The position numbers and the translations under genes are program-made. From the NCBI GenBank assembly GCA_022340805.1, contig JAJDNF010000001.1:1-64000 (forward strand): a stretch of 64,000 bases of DNA. The letters run 5' to 3'. The number at the start of each line of letters is the position of its first letter. Position 1 is the first letter of the stretch. The notes beneath the pieces were generated by a model, which saw nothing but the letters and a program-made list of their open reading frames with translations, was not told where the DNA came from and made no database searches. Shown piece after piece: positions 38,713 through 50,071 of this stretch. This DNA is from Chromatiaceae bacterium (GTDB taxonomy: Bacteria; Pseudomonadota; Gammaproteobacteria; Chromatiales; Chromatiaceae).

Positions 38713-39237
38713 TCAGACCCGGCAGTCTTTAGTTTCCCCATGTCCATCCGGATGCCTCCCATGTTGCATGCGTGCCCCAGCGCGCTGTGCCTGCGTGACC
38801 GCGGGCAAGACGGTGCCGACCCGGCCAACGGGCGCGTTCTCGCCCTCTATTCCCGTCGTTCGGAATTCGTGATCTGGTGTCTTCTGCGCCGGCCCTGGCG
38901 ACTTCATAAGGATAAGCTCGGGCCGCCGTTCGGCATCCAGCCAGCGGTGCAGGTCGCGCGCCGCCTGCCGCAGCAGGCGCAGGGCCTGCTCATGGGCGAT
39001 CCGCTGCACGCCGCGGGCGGGGTCTTCGTACTTGCCCGAGAAGGGTCCGGGGCGCTTCCAGAGTTCGCGTCCCGAGTCGTAGCTGCGCGACCAGCGCACC
39101 TCACCGGACCGGTCGAGCAGCGGCCCGCCAACACCAGGCGGGGGCGGGATGCGAGGCGGCGTGCCAGGTGGTGGGGTGATTGAGTCGATCGACTGCGGGG
39201 CCGGCGAGGTAAGCAATGTCTCGGAACTCGTAGCCAT
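38713..39237 (-). CDS. Hypothetical ORF, possibly a remnant
   Basis: An intact frame exists from 39375 to 38713; the ATG at 39237 (MATSSETLLT) would give about 174 aa. A proline-rich linker (PPPGTPPRIPPPP) leads to a segment, SGEVRWSRSYDSGRELWKR through RDLHRWLDAERR, whose codons end almost always in G or C like real genes here. The last 60 residues and the first 45 look less gene-like. I recognise no family. No clear ribosome site is seen. It may be a short accessory gene or a decayed piece of one, in the interval that splits rpoH from ftsX. Confidence 0.3.
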   Translation of the reverse strand: MATSSETLLTSPAPQSIDSITPPPGTPPRIPPPPGVGGPLLDRSGEVRWSRSYDSGRELWKRPGPFSGKYEDPARGVQRIAHEQALRLLRQAARDLHRWLDAERRPELILMKSPGPAQKTPDHEFRTTGIEGENAPVGRVGTVLPAVTQAQRAGARMQHGRHPDGHGETKDCRV

Positions 39238-39479
39238 CGGTGTCGGCACCGGTGCATCCTGCACGATCCTGGGTGTGGCCGAGGGTGACAAAGGGGGACA
39301 CGGCGTTACCAGAACATGGAGCCGCTGTTCAAACACGCGATGGAACCGGACTCCGTATGAGCACCGCCAATTCAAGAGTGCGCAAGAATATTGACATTAC
39401 CGCGCCTCGACACCAAGGGCCCGGAGTGAACGGTGCTTTCCGCTGCGCGAGCGCATCTGTCCGGCCGGGCCGATGTGTT

Positions 39480-40214
39480 CTATTTTCGAGCTATGAAAAC
39501 CATCTGGTGGCAATGGTATGGGTCGATACGTTCGAGGATGGGCTGAAGGAGATTTGGAAAGGGATACAAACCAAATCCATGACCCTTGACTTCCTTGAAG
39601 CCGAGCATCAGCAAATACGATCTGAGCACCCTATAACTGAAAACAACGAGATGACGATGAACAGCATCGTCTGATTCGGTGTCAGGTTGCAAACCCTCGC
39701 GGCTTACTTTGAAGAGTTCTTCTTCCTTCAGCAAGGCGTCAGAGTCCGGGTGAGGGCCGCTCGATGGCATCCTTCCTAGCAGAAGCAGTGCGACTGTAAA
39801 ATAAGTGCTTATGTTTGGAGTCAGGATTACCAGCGTTCCTCCCTGCTCCAGGCAGCGGTAACACTCTTTCAGGAAGTGGCAGGGATTGAAAAGATGTTCC
39901 AGTACCGATAGGCCGAAAATGCATCTGAACATATTGGTTGGGAACGCAAATTTTTTGCTTAGATCTCCTTGTACTACATTCAGGCCCTTTTCGCGGGCGG
40001 CGTGCACCAGCTCGGCATTCCACTCCACGCCGTGATACCGCTGCGGGTCTAATGCCACCATCTCCTGCAAAAGGCCAAATTTATGCCCTTTGCTTGCCCC
40101 GCAATCGAGGCACTCTCCGCCCTCGTTCAACGCATCTGATATCTCTTTGTGAGCCAGAGAATATGCCTCTTGCATGGTTCGTTGATAGAGGCTCTTGAAG
40201 TATTTTTCTAACAT
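39480..40214 (-). CDS. Class I SAM-dependent methyltransferase
   Basis: A 244-aa methyltransferase with the chosen start MLEKYFKSLYQRT; the track adds 31 codons without a ribosome site. Motif I is GECLDCGASKGHKFGLL, and the post-I and motif II region FGLSVLEHLFNPCHFLKECYRCLEQGGTLVILTPN is typical of the methyltransferase_11/23 type. A hydrophobic stretch (YFTVALLLLGRM) follows. Substrate unknown; relatives often sit in polysaccharide loci. The gene is visibly AT-richer than its neighbours with different codon use, pointing to horizontal acquisition. Confidence 0.82.
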   Translation of the reverse strand: MLEKYFKSLYQRTMQEAYSLAHKEISDALNEGGECLDCGASKGHKFGLLQEMVALDPQRYHGVEWNAELVHAAREKGLNVVQGDLSKKFAFPTNMFRCIFGLSVLEHLFNPCHFLKECYRCLEQGGTLVILTPNISTYFTVALLLLGRMPSSGPHPDSDALLKEEELFKVSREGLQPDTESDDAVHRHLVVFSYRVLRSYLLMLGFKEVKGHGFGLYPFPNLLQPILERIDPYHCHQMVFIARK

Positions 40215-40613
40215 GCAATGTCTATCATCCGCAGTCTGCAAGCAAAACTCGATAGGTGCTTCGCCAAATGAATCGGGCGGAGTCCATCTACCTCCGTTTG
40301 ACCCCATTATGCATCGAAAAATGATTCAGGCTGCAGGCGCCTGGCAGCCTGCGCCGAACGGTCATTTGCGCGTCAGGTCCGCAGCCGCCGCCCAGTACGG
40401 CATTATTGCGGCGTGCTCGGTGATCCATCAGCCTATCCGTCATTACATGCCCGAGCAGTTCGAGCGTGTCATGTCCGGCGGAATGGACGCCGCTTGTGGA
40501 CTGAATGGCCTGCGATGACGACCCCATCGCTCGAGTTTGCCGTGCCGAAATTCGATAAGTGACGGTGTAGCGGCGCGCAGGTATGGGGGACCAGTGAACT
40601 GCCGCCTCTGTAG
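40215..40613. other. Non-coding or decayed interval between methyltransferase and ftsX
   Basis: About 400 bases of mixed composition. The track ORFs 40195..40518 (+), 40288..40527 (-) and 40537..40854 (+) have no ribosome site, motif or convincing codon pattern. I see no gene, repeat or integration site. It may hold the 5' region of the methyltransferase gene and scar sequence of the insertion. Confidence 0.5.
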
Positions 40614-41573
40614 CTACTCGGGCTGGATCTGCGCCAGGTGCCGTCCGACCGCCAGCCAGGCGCCGGCCAGGCCGAGCAGCGGCCCGCCGAACACCAGGCC
40701 GAGCAGGCTGGCCGGGTCGATCACCGACAGTTCGAAGGCCGATTCGTACAGACCCGCGAGACGCCGCACCGGGCCATCCAGCATGTACAGCGAGGTCAGG
40801 ACCAGCGCCAGCCCTATCGCGGCGCCGAGCAGCCCGTACCAGAGACCTTCGTAGAGAAATGGTCGCCGGATGAAGGCATCGGTCCCGCCGACCAGCTTGA
40901 CGATCTCAATCTCGCTGTGACGATTCTGGATATCCAGGCGGATCGTGTTGCCGACGATCAGCAGCACAGCACCGGCCAGCAGCCCGGCGAGGATCAATAC
41001 CGCGCGCTCGATCGCGCCGGTGATCGCGTTCAGGCGCTCGACCCACTGCAGGTCCACCTGTGCGAGCTCGATCTCGCGGTAGTTCTGCAGGTCCTGCGCC
41101 ATGCGACCGACGGCCTCGGCTCCCTGGATGTCGCTCTGCGGGCGCACCAGCACGACCGCCGGCAGCGGGTTGTGCTCGAGCAGCTCCAGCGCCTCGCCGA
41201 ACCCGGACAGCTCGCGGAATTCCTGCAGCGCCCTGGCACGGCTGATCAGACGCGTCTCGGCGACGTCGGGGCGCAGCGCGATCTGTTTGCGCACCTGCTC
41301 GGCCTGCTCGTCGCTGACCGAATCGCTCAGAAACAGCGAGACACTCGCGCTGCCTTCCCAGGAACTGCTCAGCTCGCGCACGTTGTCAATCAGCAGGTGC
41401 AGGCCGCTGGGCAGCGCCAGCGCGATGCCGATCACCGTGGCGGTCATCAGCGTGCTGATTGGGCTGCGGGTCAGGCGGCCGAGCGAGGACAGTGACATCT
41501 GGGCGTGGCGCAGCAGCCAGGTCACCGGGCTGCGATTGCGCTGGAATCCGGGAGTCCTTTCGCGCCGCGCCAT
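40614..41573 (-). CDS. ftsX: Cell division protein FtsX
   Basis: The membrane subunit of the FtsEX complex that activates cell wall hydrolases at the septum. It is 319 aa with a cytoplasmic basic N-terminus, four helices (about residues 43-63, 190-215, 240-262, 290-310) and the large periplasmic loop between the first two, as in the family. It overlaps ftsE by one base (TGATG). In most gammaproteobacteria rpoH follows; here it does not. Confidence 0.94.
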   Translation of the reverse strand: MARRERTPGFQRNRSPVTWLLRHAQMSLSSLGRLTRSPISTLMTATVIGIALALPSGLHLLIDNVRELSSSWEGSASVSLFLSDSVSDEQAEQVRKQIALRPDVAETRLISRARALQEFRELSGFGEALELLEHNPLPAVVLVRPQSDIQGAEAVGRMAQDLQNYREIELAQVDLQWVERLNAITGAIERAVLILAGLLAGAVLLIVGNTIRLDIQNRHSEIEIVKLVGGTDAFIRRPFLYEGLWYGLLGAAIGLALVLTSLYMLDGPVRRLAGLYESAFELSVIDPASLLGLVFGGPLLGLAGAWLAVGRHLAQIQPE

Positions 41574-42244
41574 CAGTCCCGGTCCCCGGTATCGCCCGCA
41601 ACGCGGCCGTTGCGCAGGTTGATGATGCGTTTGCCCAGGCGATTGACCAGGTCGACGTCGTGGGTCGCGATCAGCAGGGTCACGCCGACCTGGTTGAACT
41701 GCAGGAACAATTCCATGATCTCGCGTGACAGGTCGGGGTCGAGGTTGCCGGTCGGTTCGTCGGCCAGCAGCACGGGTGGTTTGCTGACCAGCGCGCGTGC
41801 GATGCCGACACGCTGCTGCTCGCCGCCGGACAGCGTGATCGGAAAGACCTTTTCCTTCTTCAGCAGGCCGACCTTGTCGAGCGCCGCGCGTACCCGGCGG
41901 TTGATCTCGGCATGTCCCATGCCGGCCACCACCAGCGGCAGCGCGATGTTGTCGAACACGGTGCGGTCATGCAGCAGGCGATGGTCCTGGAAGATCATCC
42001 CGACCTCGCGACGGTGGTAGGGGATGTCGCGCGCCTTGAGCTTGTTCAGGTTGCGGCCGTTGACCCAGACCTGTCCGCGCGTAGAGCGTTCCAGCAGCCC
42101 GACCAGCTTCAGCAGGGTGCTCTTGCCGGCACCGGAGTGGCCGGTGAGAAATGCCATCTCGCCCGCCTCGAGATGCAGATCGACACGCGACAGGCCCTCG
42201 TGGCCGGACGGGTAGCGTTTGGCGACGTTGTCGAAACGGATCAC
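41573..42244 (-). CDS. ftsE: Cell division ATP-binding protein FtsE
   Basis: The ABC ATPase of the FtsEX complex, 223 aa. It has Walker A GHSGAGKST, Q-loop in MIFQDHRLL, signature LSGGEQQRVGIARAL, Walker B VLLADEPTGNLD and switch histidine in LIATHDVDLV, all intact. It lies 18 bases after ftsY and overlaps ftsX. Confidence 0.97.
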   Translation of the reverse strand: MIRFDNVAKRYPSGHEGLSRVDLHLEAGEMAFLTGHSGAGKSTLLKLVGLLERSTRGQVWVNGRNLNKLKARDIPYHRREVGMIFQDHRLLHDRTVFDNIALPLVVAGMGHAEINRRVRAALDKVGLLKKEKVFPITLSGGEQQRVGIARALVSKPPVLLADEPTGNLDPDLSREIMELFLQFNQVGVTLLIATHDVDLVNRLGKRIINLRNGRVAGDTGDRD

Positions 42245-42262
42245 TCGAAGCGGACCTTGTCC

Positions 42263-43240
42263 CTACTCAAAAAGTGCCTTGACGAACTCGTCGGCATCGA
42301 ACGGGCGCAGGTCTTCGATGCCTTCACCGACGCCGATGTAACGGATCGGCACGCCGACCCGTTCGGCGATGGCGAAGATGATACCGCCCTTGGCGGTGCC
42401 ATCCAGCTTGGTCAGCGCGATCCCGGTCAGGCCGACCGCACTGTGGAACTCGACCGCCTGGTTGAGCGCGTTCTGCCCGGTCCCGGCATCCACCACCAGC
42501 AGCACCTCGTGCGGTGCACTCGGATCGATCTTCTTCATCACCCGGCTGATCTTGGCCAGTTCGTCCATCAGGTTGCTCTTGGTGTGCAGGCGCCCGGCGG
42601 TATCGGCGATCAGGATATCGACCCGGCGCGCGGTCGCCGCCTCGAGTCCGTCGTAGATCACCGAGGCGGCATCGGCACCCGTGGTCTGGGCGATCACCGG
42701 GACTGCGTTGCGCTCGCCCCAGGTCTGCAGCTGCTCGACTGCGGCCGCGCGAAAGGTATCGCCGGCGGCCAGCATCACGCTCATCCCCTGGTCCTTGAAG
42801 CGCCGCGCCAGCTTGCCGATCGTAGTGGTCTTGCCGGCACCGTTGATGCCGACCATCAGGATCACCAGCGGGCGTCCGGCGGGCCGCTCGACCTGCGGCG
42901 CCTCGACGGCGTGCAGGATGGCGGTAAGCTGGGCGCGCAGCGCGTCGCCAAGCGCCTGCGGGTCGGACAGTTCCTTGCGCCGCACGCGCGTGGTCAGGTC
43001 ATCGATGATGCGGCGGGTTGCATCGACGCCGACATCGGCGCTGAGAAGCAGGGTCTCGATTTCTTCCAGCAGATCCGCGTCGATCTGGCGGTTTCCGCTG
43101 AGCAGATCGCCGAGCGCGTCGCTCAGGCTGGCGCGGGTGCGCGCGAGGCCGGCCCGCAGACGCGCGAACATTCCCTGCGGCTTGGCCTCGTTCTGTGCAG
43201 CGGGTTTTTGTGGCTTTTTGTCCTTGCCGAATCCGAACAT
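42263..43240 (-). CDS. ftsY: Signal recognition particle receptor FtsY
   Basis: The SRP receptor GTPase, which docks ribosomes making membrane proteins. It is 325 aa from MFGFGKDKK; the track start 32 codons upstream is unsupported. The acidic A domain of E. coli FtsY is missing and replaced by a short Lys/Pro/Gln segment, so this is the short NG-type form. The NG core is complete: GINGAGKTTTIGKLA, DTFRAAA, DTAGRLH, TKLDGTAKGG. It is divergent from the M16 peptidase pair. Confidence 0.96.
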   Translation of the reverse strand: MFGFGKDKKPQKPAAQNEAKPQGMFARLRAGLARTRASLSDALGDLLSGNRQIDADLLEEIETLLLSADVGVDATRRIIDDLTTRVRRKELSDPQALGDALRAQLTAILHAVEAPQVERPAGRPLVILMVGINGAGKTTTIGKLARRFKDQGMSVMLAAGDTFRAAAVEQLQTWGERNAVPVIAQTTGADAASVIYDGLEAATARRVDILIADTAGRLHTKSNLMDELAKISRVMKKIDPSAPHEVLLVVDAGTGQNALNQAVEFHSAVGLTGIALTKLDGTAKGGIIFAIAERVGVPIRYIGVGEGIEDLRPFDADEFVKALFE

Positions 43241-43421
43241 GTTGTTGACTGCGTTGGAACTCTTTGGCGAATCACGGGTCGATTGGCGCAGGACTGACGA
43301 GCTACCGGAGGTTGCCGTCGCCTGGCTGGCTTGCAAGAATCAGCTGCCGCCCGGTGCACTATAGCGATTGTTGCGGCGCATCGTACCACCGGCGCCGTTG
43401 GCGTCACATCTCGGAGCCATG

Positions 43422-44798
43422 ATGGTATCAGCAGTTCTGTTCAGATCTCCTCTAATCGGCCTGTTGCTGGTCTCGCTCCCGGCGGTCGCGCAGGTCAGCG
43501 AATTCAGGCTGGACAATGGCATGCAGGTGATCGTCAAGGAGGATCACCGTGCACCGGTAGCGGTCAGCCAGGTCTGGTACAAGGTTGGTTCGAGCTATGA
43601 GCCCGACGGTATCACCGGAATCTCTCATGCCCTCGAACACATGATGTTCAAAGGTACAGAGAAGGTCGGCGCGGGCGAGTTCTCACGCATCGTGTCGGCG
43701 CTGGGCGGCAGCGAGAATGCCTTTACCAGTCGCGACTACACTGCCTATTTCGAGACCCTGGCGGTCGAACACCTCGAGCGCGCGCTCGAACTCGAGGCCG
43801 ACCGCATGCGCAACCTGCTGCTCGACCCGGACGACTTCGCGAAGGAGATCGCCGTGGTCAAGGAGGAGCGGCGGCTGCGCACCGAGGATCGGCCGAGCGG
43901 CCAGGTCTCCGAGCAGTTCAACGCCGTTGCCTGGCGCGCCTCGCCTTACCGCAACCCGATCATCGGCTGGATGAACGATCTCGACCACATGACGGTCGAC
44001 GATCTGGCCGCCTGGTACCGCCGCTGGTATGCGCCGAACAACGCCACGCTGGTCGTGGTCGGCGACGTGCAGCCGGAGGCGGTGCGGGCGATGGCCGAGC
44101 GGCACTTCGGGCCTCTGCCCGCCAGCGAGCCTCTGCCCATCAAGCCAGCGTTCGAACCGCGCCAGTCGGGTGAGACGCGGGTCGAGGTGCGGGTGCCGGC
44201 GCGCCAGCCCTATCTGCTGATGGGGTACAAGGCACCGACCGTGGGCAAATCCGAACAGCCCTGGGAGCCCTATGCGCTGTTCGTGTTGGCCAACGTGCTG
44301 GACGGTGGCGACAGTGCGCGCCTGGCCCGTGACCTGGTGCGGGGCCGCGGCATCGCCGCGTCGGCCAGTGCCGAATACGGTATCTACAGCCGGCTGTCGG
44401 AGATGTTCCTGCTCGCCGGCACGCCGACCGATGGACACAGTGTGGCCGAATTGGAGCAGGCGCTGCGTGCCGAGGTCGCCCGTTTGCGCGAGGGCTTGAT
44501 CGACCAGGCGGAACTCAGGCGCGTGGTCACCCAGGCCGTGGCGAGCAAGGTGTTCCAGGCGGATTCGCTGTTCTACCAGGCGATGGAGATCGGCTCGTTG
44601 GAGACCATCGGGCTAGACTGGCACCTGATCGAGACCGAGATCGACGCGCTCAAGGCGGTCACCCCGGAGCAGGTGCGACAGGTCGCGCAACGCTATCTGG
44701 TGGACGACAACCTGACAGTGGCGACGCTGCACCCGCTGCCGATCGATGAAAAGGCACCGCGCAAACCCGCCGTGCAGGGAGTTCGTGATGACAGCTAG
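43422..44798 (+). CDS. M16 zinc metallopeptidase (active subunit type), exported
   Basis: A 458-aa pitrilysin/insulinase-family protein with a signal peptide (LIGLLLVSLPAVAQ). The inverted zinc motif is intact: HALEH at about residue 65, with the distal glutamate in the ALELEADRMRNL helix. The second half has the inactive M16_C domain. GGAG lies just before the tandem ATGs, favouring 43422 over 43419. The next gene, overlapping by 11 bases, encodes an M16 protein without zinc ligands. The two probably form a periplasmic heterodimer like mitochondrial processing peptidase. Substrate unknown. Confidence 0.9.
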   Translation: MVSAVLFRSPLIGLLLVSLPAVAQVSEFRLDNGMQVIVKEDHRAPVAVSQVWYKVGSSYEPDGITGISHALEHMMFKGTEKVGAGEFSRIVSALGGSENAFTSRDYTAYFETLAVEHLERALELEADRMRNLLLDPDDFAKEIAVVKEERRLRTEDRPSGQVSEQFNAVAWRASPYRNPIIGWMNDLDHMTVDDLAAWYRRWYAPNNATLVVVGDVQPEAVRAMAERHFGPLPASEPLPIKPAFEPRQSGETRVEVRVPARQPYLLMGYKAPTVGKSEQPWEPYALFVLANVLDGGDSARLARDLVRGRGIAASASAEYGIYSRLSEMFLLAGTPTDGHSVAELEQALRAEVARLREGLIDQAELRRVVTQAVASKVFQADSLFYQAMEIGSLETIGLDWHLIETEIDALKAVTPEQVRQVAQRYLVDDNLTVATLHPLPIDEKAPRKPAVQGVRDDS

Positions 44799-46086
44799 GT
44801 ATTGGGCCCCATTACTGCTGGCGCTGCTGGTCGGCGTCGCGCAGGCCGGCCCCAGGGTCGAGTCCTGGCAGACCAGCCGTGGCGCCAAGGTGATGTACGT
44901 GCAGGCACCCGATCTGCCGATGGTCGATGTGAGGGTGGTATTCGATGCCGGCAGCGCGCGCGACGGCGGGCTTGCGGGACTGGCCCGCTTCGTCAACAAC
45001 ACGCTCAACGAGGGGGCCGGCGACTGGGATGCGGACAATCTGGCGCTGCGCTTCGAGGACCATGGCATCGAGTTCGGTCACGGCTCCCTGCGTGACATGG
45101 CCTGGGTGAGCCTGCGCAGTCTCACTGATCCCGCCGTGCTGGAGGTGGCGTTGGACACCACCGCCGCGGTGCTGGCCGCGCCGCGCTTCGACAAGGAGGC
45201 GGTCGAGCGCGTGCGCCAGCAGATGCAGATCGGTCTGCGCAGCAGCCTGCAGTCGCCAGGCAGGATTGCCGAGCGGCGCTTCTACCGGGCCTTATATGGC
45301 GATCATCCCTACGCCCATGCCCCGGATGGCGACGATACCTCGCTGGCCGGGATCAGCCGCGACGACCTGGTGGGTTTTCACCAGCGCTACTACGTCGCGG
45401 CGAACGCGGTCGTGGCGATCGTCGGCGCGGTCGACCGCGCGCTGGCCGAGCAGATCGCCGAGCGCATCACCGGTGGCCTGCCGATCGGCCAGCATGCCGG
45501 CCCGCTGCCACCCCCGCCGGTGGTCAGCGGCGGCGAGCTGCGCGAGGACTTCCCTTCCTCGCAGACCCATATCTACCTTGGCCAGGCGGGCATGGCGCGC
45601 CACGATCCGGATTACTATGCGCTGTATGTCGGCAACCACGTGCTGGGTGGCGGCTCGCTGGTTTCTACCCTCGGCGAGGAGGTACGCAACAAGCGTGGCC
45701 TGTCGTACAGTGTGTCCAGCTTTTTCAGCCCGATGCAGGTCGAGGGGCCGTTCCTGATCGTTGCCCAGACCAAGAACGCCAAGGCCGACGAGACCCTGCG
45801 GGTGATGCGCGAGACCCTGGCGCGCTTTGTCAGCGACGGGCCGAGCGAGCAGGACCTCGAGGCCGCCAAGAGCAACCTGATCGGCGGCTTTCCGCTGCGT
45901 ATCTCGAGCAATGGCAAGATCATCGAGTACCTGGCGATGATGGGTTTCTACGACTACCCGCTCGACTATCTGGAAACCCTGACCGGGAAGCTTGCGGCGG
46001 TCAGCGTCGCGCAGGTGCGCGACGCGTTCAGCCGCCGCATCGGCGGCCCGGCCGGTATCGCGGTGGTCGTCGGCGGCAACGGCTGA
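44788..46086 (+). CDS. M16 family protein lacking the zinc site (non-catalytic partner)
   Basis: A 432-aa exported protein (signal MTARYWAPLLLALLVGVAQA). The fold and motifs of M16 are present, such as ARFVNNTLNEGAGDWD at the place of the HxxEH helix and GGGSLVSTLGEEVRNKRGLSYSV for the glycine-rich substrate region. The zinc-binding histidines are replaced. It overlaps the active M16 gene and likely provides the R/Y substrate-binding half of the dimer. It ends two bases before rsmD. Confidence 0.9.
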   Translation: MTARYWAPLLLALLVGVAQAGPRVESWQTSRGAKVMYVQAPDLPMVDVRVVFDAGSARDGGLAGLARFVNNTLNEGAGDWDADNLALRFEDHGIEFGHGSLRDMAWVSLRSLTDPAVLEVALDTTAAVLAAPRFDKEAVERVRQQMQIGLRSSLQSPGRIAERRFYRALYGDHPYAHAPDGDDTSLAGISRDDLVGFHQRYYVAANAVVAIVGAVDRALAEQIAERITGGLPIGQHAGPLPPPPVVSGGELREDFPSSQTHIYLGQAGMARHDPDYYALYVGNHVLGGGSLVSTLGEEVRNKRGLSYSVSSFFSPMQVEGPFLIVAQTKNAKADETLRVMRETLARFVSDGPSEQDLEAAKSNLIGGFPLRISSNGKIIEYLAMMGFYDYPLDYLETLTGKLAAVSVAQVRDAFSRRIGGPAGIAVVVGGNG

Positions 46087-46088
46087 GC

Positions 46089-46658
46089 GTGACGGCCAAC
46101 CAGCTGCGCATCATCGGCGGTAACCACCGCGGCCGACGCCTGCGCTTCGTTCCGGGTCGCGGCCTGCGTCCGACCCCGGACCGGGTGCGCGAGACGCTGT
46201 TCAATTGGCTGCAGGCGGATATCCATGGCGCGCGCTGCCTCGACCTGTTTGCCGGCAGCGGGGCGCTTGGCCTCGAGGCGCTGTCGCGCGGCGCGGCCCA
46301 CCTGGTCGCGGTAGAGCACAATCGTGCCGCGGCCCAGCGTCTGCGTGACAACATCTCGCTGCTCAACGAACAGGCGGTCGCCGAGGTCGTGCATGGTGAT
46401 GCGCTGCGGCTTCTGAGGACGTCCCCCGATACGCCGTTCGACATCGTCTTCCTTGACCCGCCGTTCGCCGACGAACTGTTGCCGGAGGCGTGCCGCCGCC
46501 TCGAACAGAATCACTGGTTGAGCGACGCCGCGATCGTCTATCTTGAGCACGAGGCCAAGCAACCCTGGCCGGCCCTCCCGGAAACCTGGATCGTGTCCCG
46601 CGAGGGCGTTGCGGGCCAGTCTGCACAGCGTTTGTTGCGCCGCAGCATCCTGGGCTAA
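46089..46658 (+). CDS. rsmD: 16S rRNA (guanine(966)-N(2))-methyltransferase RsmD
   Basis: Methylates G966 of 16S rRNA in the 30S subunit. It is 189 aa with a GTG start. The motifs IIGGNHRGRRLRF, RPTPDRVRETLFNWL, LDLFAGSGALGLEALSRGA (SAM site) and catalytic DIVFLDPPF are all typical. It is directly downstream of the M16 pair and followed by coaD, the common rsmD-coaD order. A GC-rich 7-bp hairpin without T-run (46686-46703) lies between the two. Confidence 0.95.
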   Translation: MTANQLRIIGGNHRGRRLRFVPGRGLRPTPDRVRETLFNWLQADIHGARCLDLFAGSGALGLEALSRGAAHLVAVEHNRAAAQRLRDNISLLNEQAVAEVVHGDALRLLRTSPDTPFDIVFLDPPFADELLPEACRRLEQNHWLSDAAIVYLEHEAKQPWPALPETWIVSREGVAGQSAQRLLRRSILG

Positions 46659-46727
46659 ACTATTGACTTTGCAGTACCCTTCGAAGGCGGGCGCGTGCCC
46701 GCCTGGGGTGCAGCCGCCAGGCGCTGA

Positions 46728-49214
<2,487 letters not shown>

Positions 49215-49344
49215 CCCGGCGGCCCGGGGGTTGCAATCGACCAGGCGGTCGCTGCGCTGAGCGTGCATGGTCCAGCGCATCGGTGCGCAGGGCTGGGCGT
49301 GTTGCGCAGGAGCCCGGGTACGCCACACTGCGCCTGCGGGCACG

Positions 49345-49368
49345 AAAAACCCCGCGCGAAGGCGGGGT
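49345..49368 (-). terminator. Rho-independent terminator for the cytochrome c genes
   Basis: Minus strand: ACCCCGC, six-base loop, GCGGGGT then five T in total. It lies 30 bases beyond the stop of the last cytochrome gene. On the plus strand the T-run is absent. Confidence 0.7.
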
Positions 49369-49398
49369 CTGTCTTGTCCGGGTCGCGGGACTGCCCGA

Positions 49399-49746
49399 TC
49401 AGTGTTTCCCGGGCCTCAGGCTACCCTCTTTCAGCGCCCCTTCGAGGCTCGAGAAATGCGCCGCCAGGTCTTCCATGTCCTGCTCGGACAGTGCCGCCAC
49501 CATGCCCTGCATGATCGCGTTCTGGCGGTCCCCCGATTTGTACGCCTGCAGCGAGTGCAACAGGTAGTTGGCATACTGGCCGCCGATGTTCGGGTAGATC
49601 GGCGCCACGCTGATGCCGGCCTCGCCGTGGCACGCTACACAGGCTGCGGCCTTGTCTTTGCCAGCCGCGGCATCGCCGCCGGCCTGGGCTGTTGATGCTG
49701 CCAGCACGATGCTGATGACGGTCGCTACTATTGTCCTGTTCATCAT
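49399..49746 (-). CDS. Monohaem cytochrome c (c5/c4-like)
   Basis: A 115-aa exported protein with signal peptide (VATVISIVLAASTAQA) and one haem motif CVACH. The axial methionine is probably in the AIMQGMVAALSEQDMEDLAAHFSSL helix region, the class I pattern. An AAGG site precedes the ATG ATG start. The gene follows a second, similar cytochrome by seven bases; together they may form a split version of a dihaem c4. Electron donors to the oxidases in this window are plausible partners. Confidence 0.85.
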   Translation of the reverse strand: MMNRTIVATVISIVLAASTAQAGGDAAAGKDKAAACVACHGEAGISVAPIYPNIGGQYANYLLHSLQAYKSGDRQNAIMQGMVAALSEQDMEDLAAHFSSLEGALKEGSLRPGKH

Positions 49747-49753
49747 GCCCACC

Positions 49754-50071
49754 TTATTTCTCCATGCCCTGCCAGAAGGCGCCGATGTCCGCCATGTCCT
49801 GCTCGCTCATGCTCATCGCCTGGACGTTCATGGTCGCGTGCTTGCGCTGACCGTCGCGATACGCTTTGAGCGCCGCGACGATATAGTCGGCGTGCTGGCC
49901 GCTCAGTTTCGGCACGTGGTAGGTCGGATAGGTGTTGTTGTAGCTGGGGATGCCGTGGCAGCCCAGGCAGGGCTCCGATTTGGCGCGGCCGGCAGTGGCG
50001 TCGCCCGCGGCCGGGACGGCCGAAGACGCAACCAGCAGCCCGCACGCGGCCGCTGCGAGAATGGATCTCAT
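49754..50071 (-). CDS. Monohaem cytochrome c (c5/c4-like)
   Basis: A 105-aa exported cytochrome with signal peptide (SILAAAACGLLVASSAVPAAG) and haem motif CLGCH. It has the same downstream pattern as its neighbour (LSGQHADYIVAALKAYRDGQRKHATM...MSMSEQDMADIGAFW). The start has the strong site AGAGGAGAA; the track start 26 codons upstream is not supported. It is the first gene of the pair. The two sequences look like products of tandem duplication. Confidence 0.87.
   Translation of the reverse strand: MRSILAAAACGLLVASSAVPAAGDATAGRAKSEPCLGCHGIPSYNNTYPTYHVPKLSGQHADYIVAALKAYRDGQRKHATMNVQAMSMSEQDMADIGAFWQGMEK

Noticed and set aside
40195-40854. Track ORFs between the methyltransferase gene and ftsX
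   Set aside because: No ribosome sites, motifs or consistent codon bias; partly antisense to ftsX.
46686-46703. GGCGGGC-GCGT-GCCCGCC hairpin between rsmD and coaD as terminator
   Set aside because: No T-run on either strand, and coaD follows 33 bases later on the same strand.
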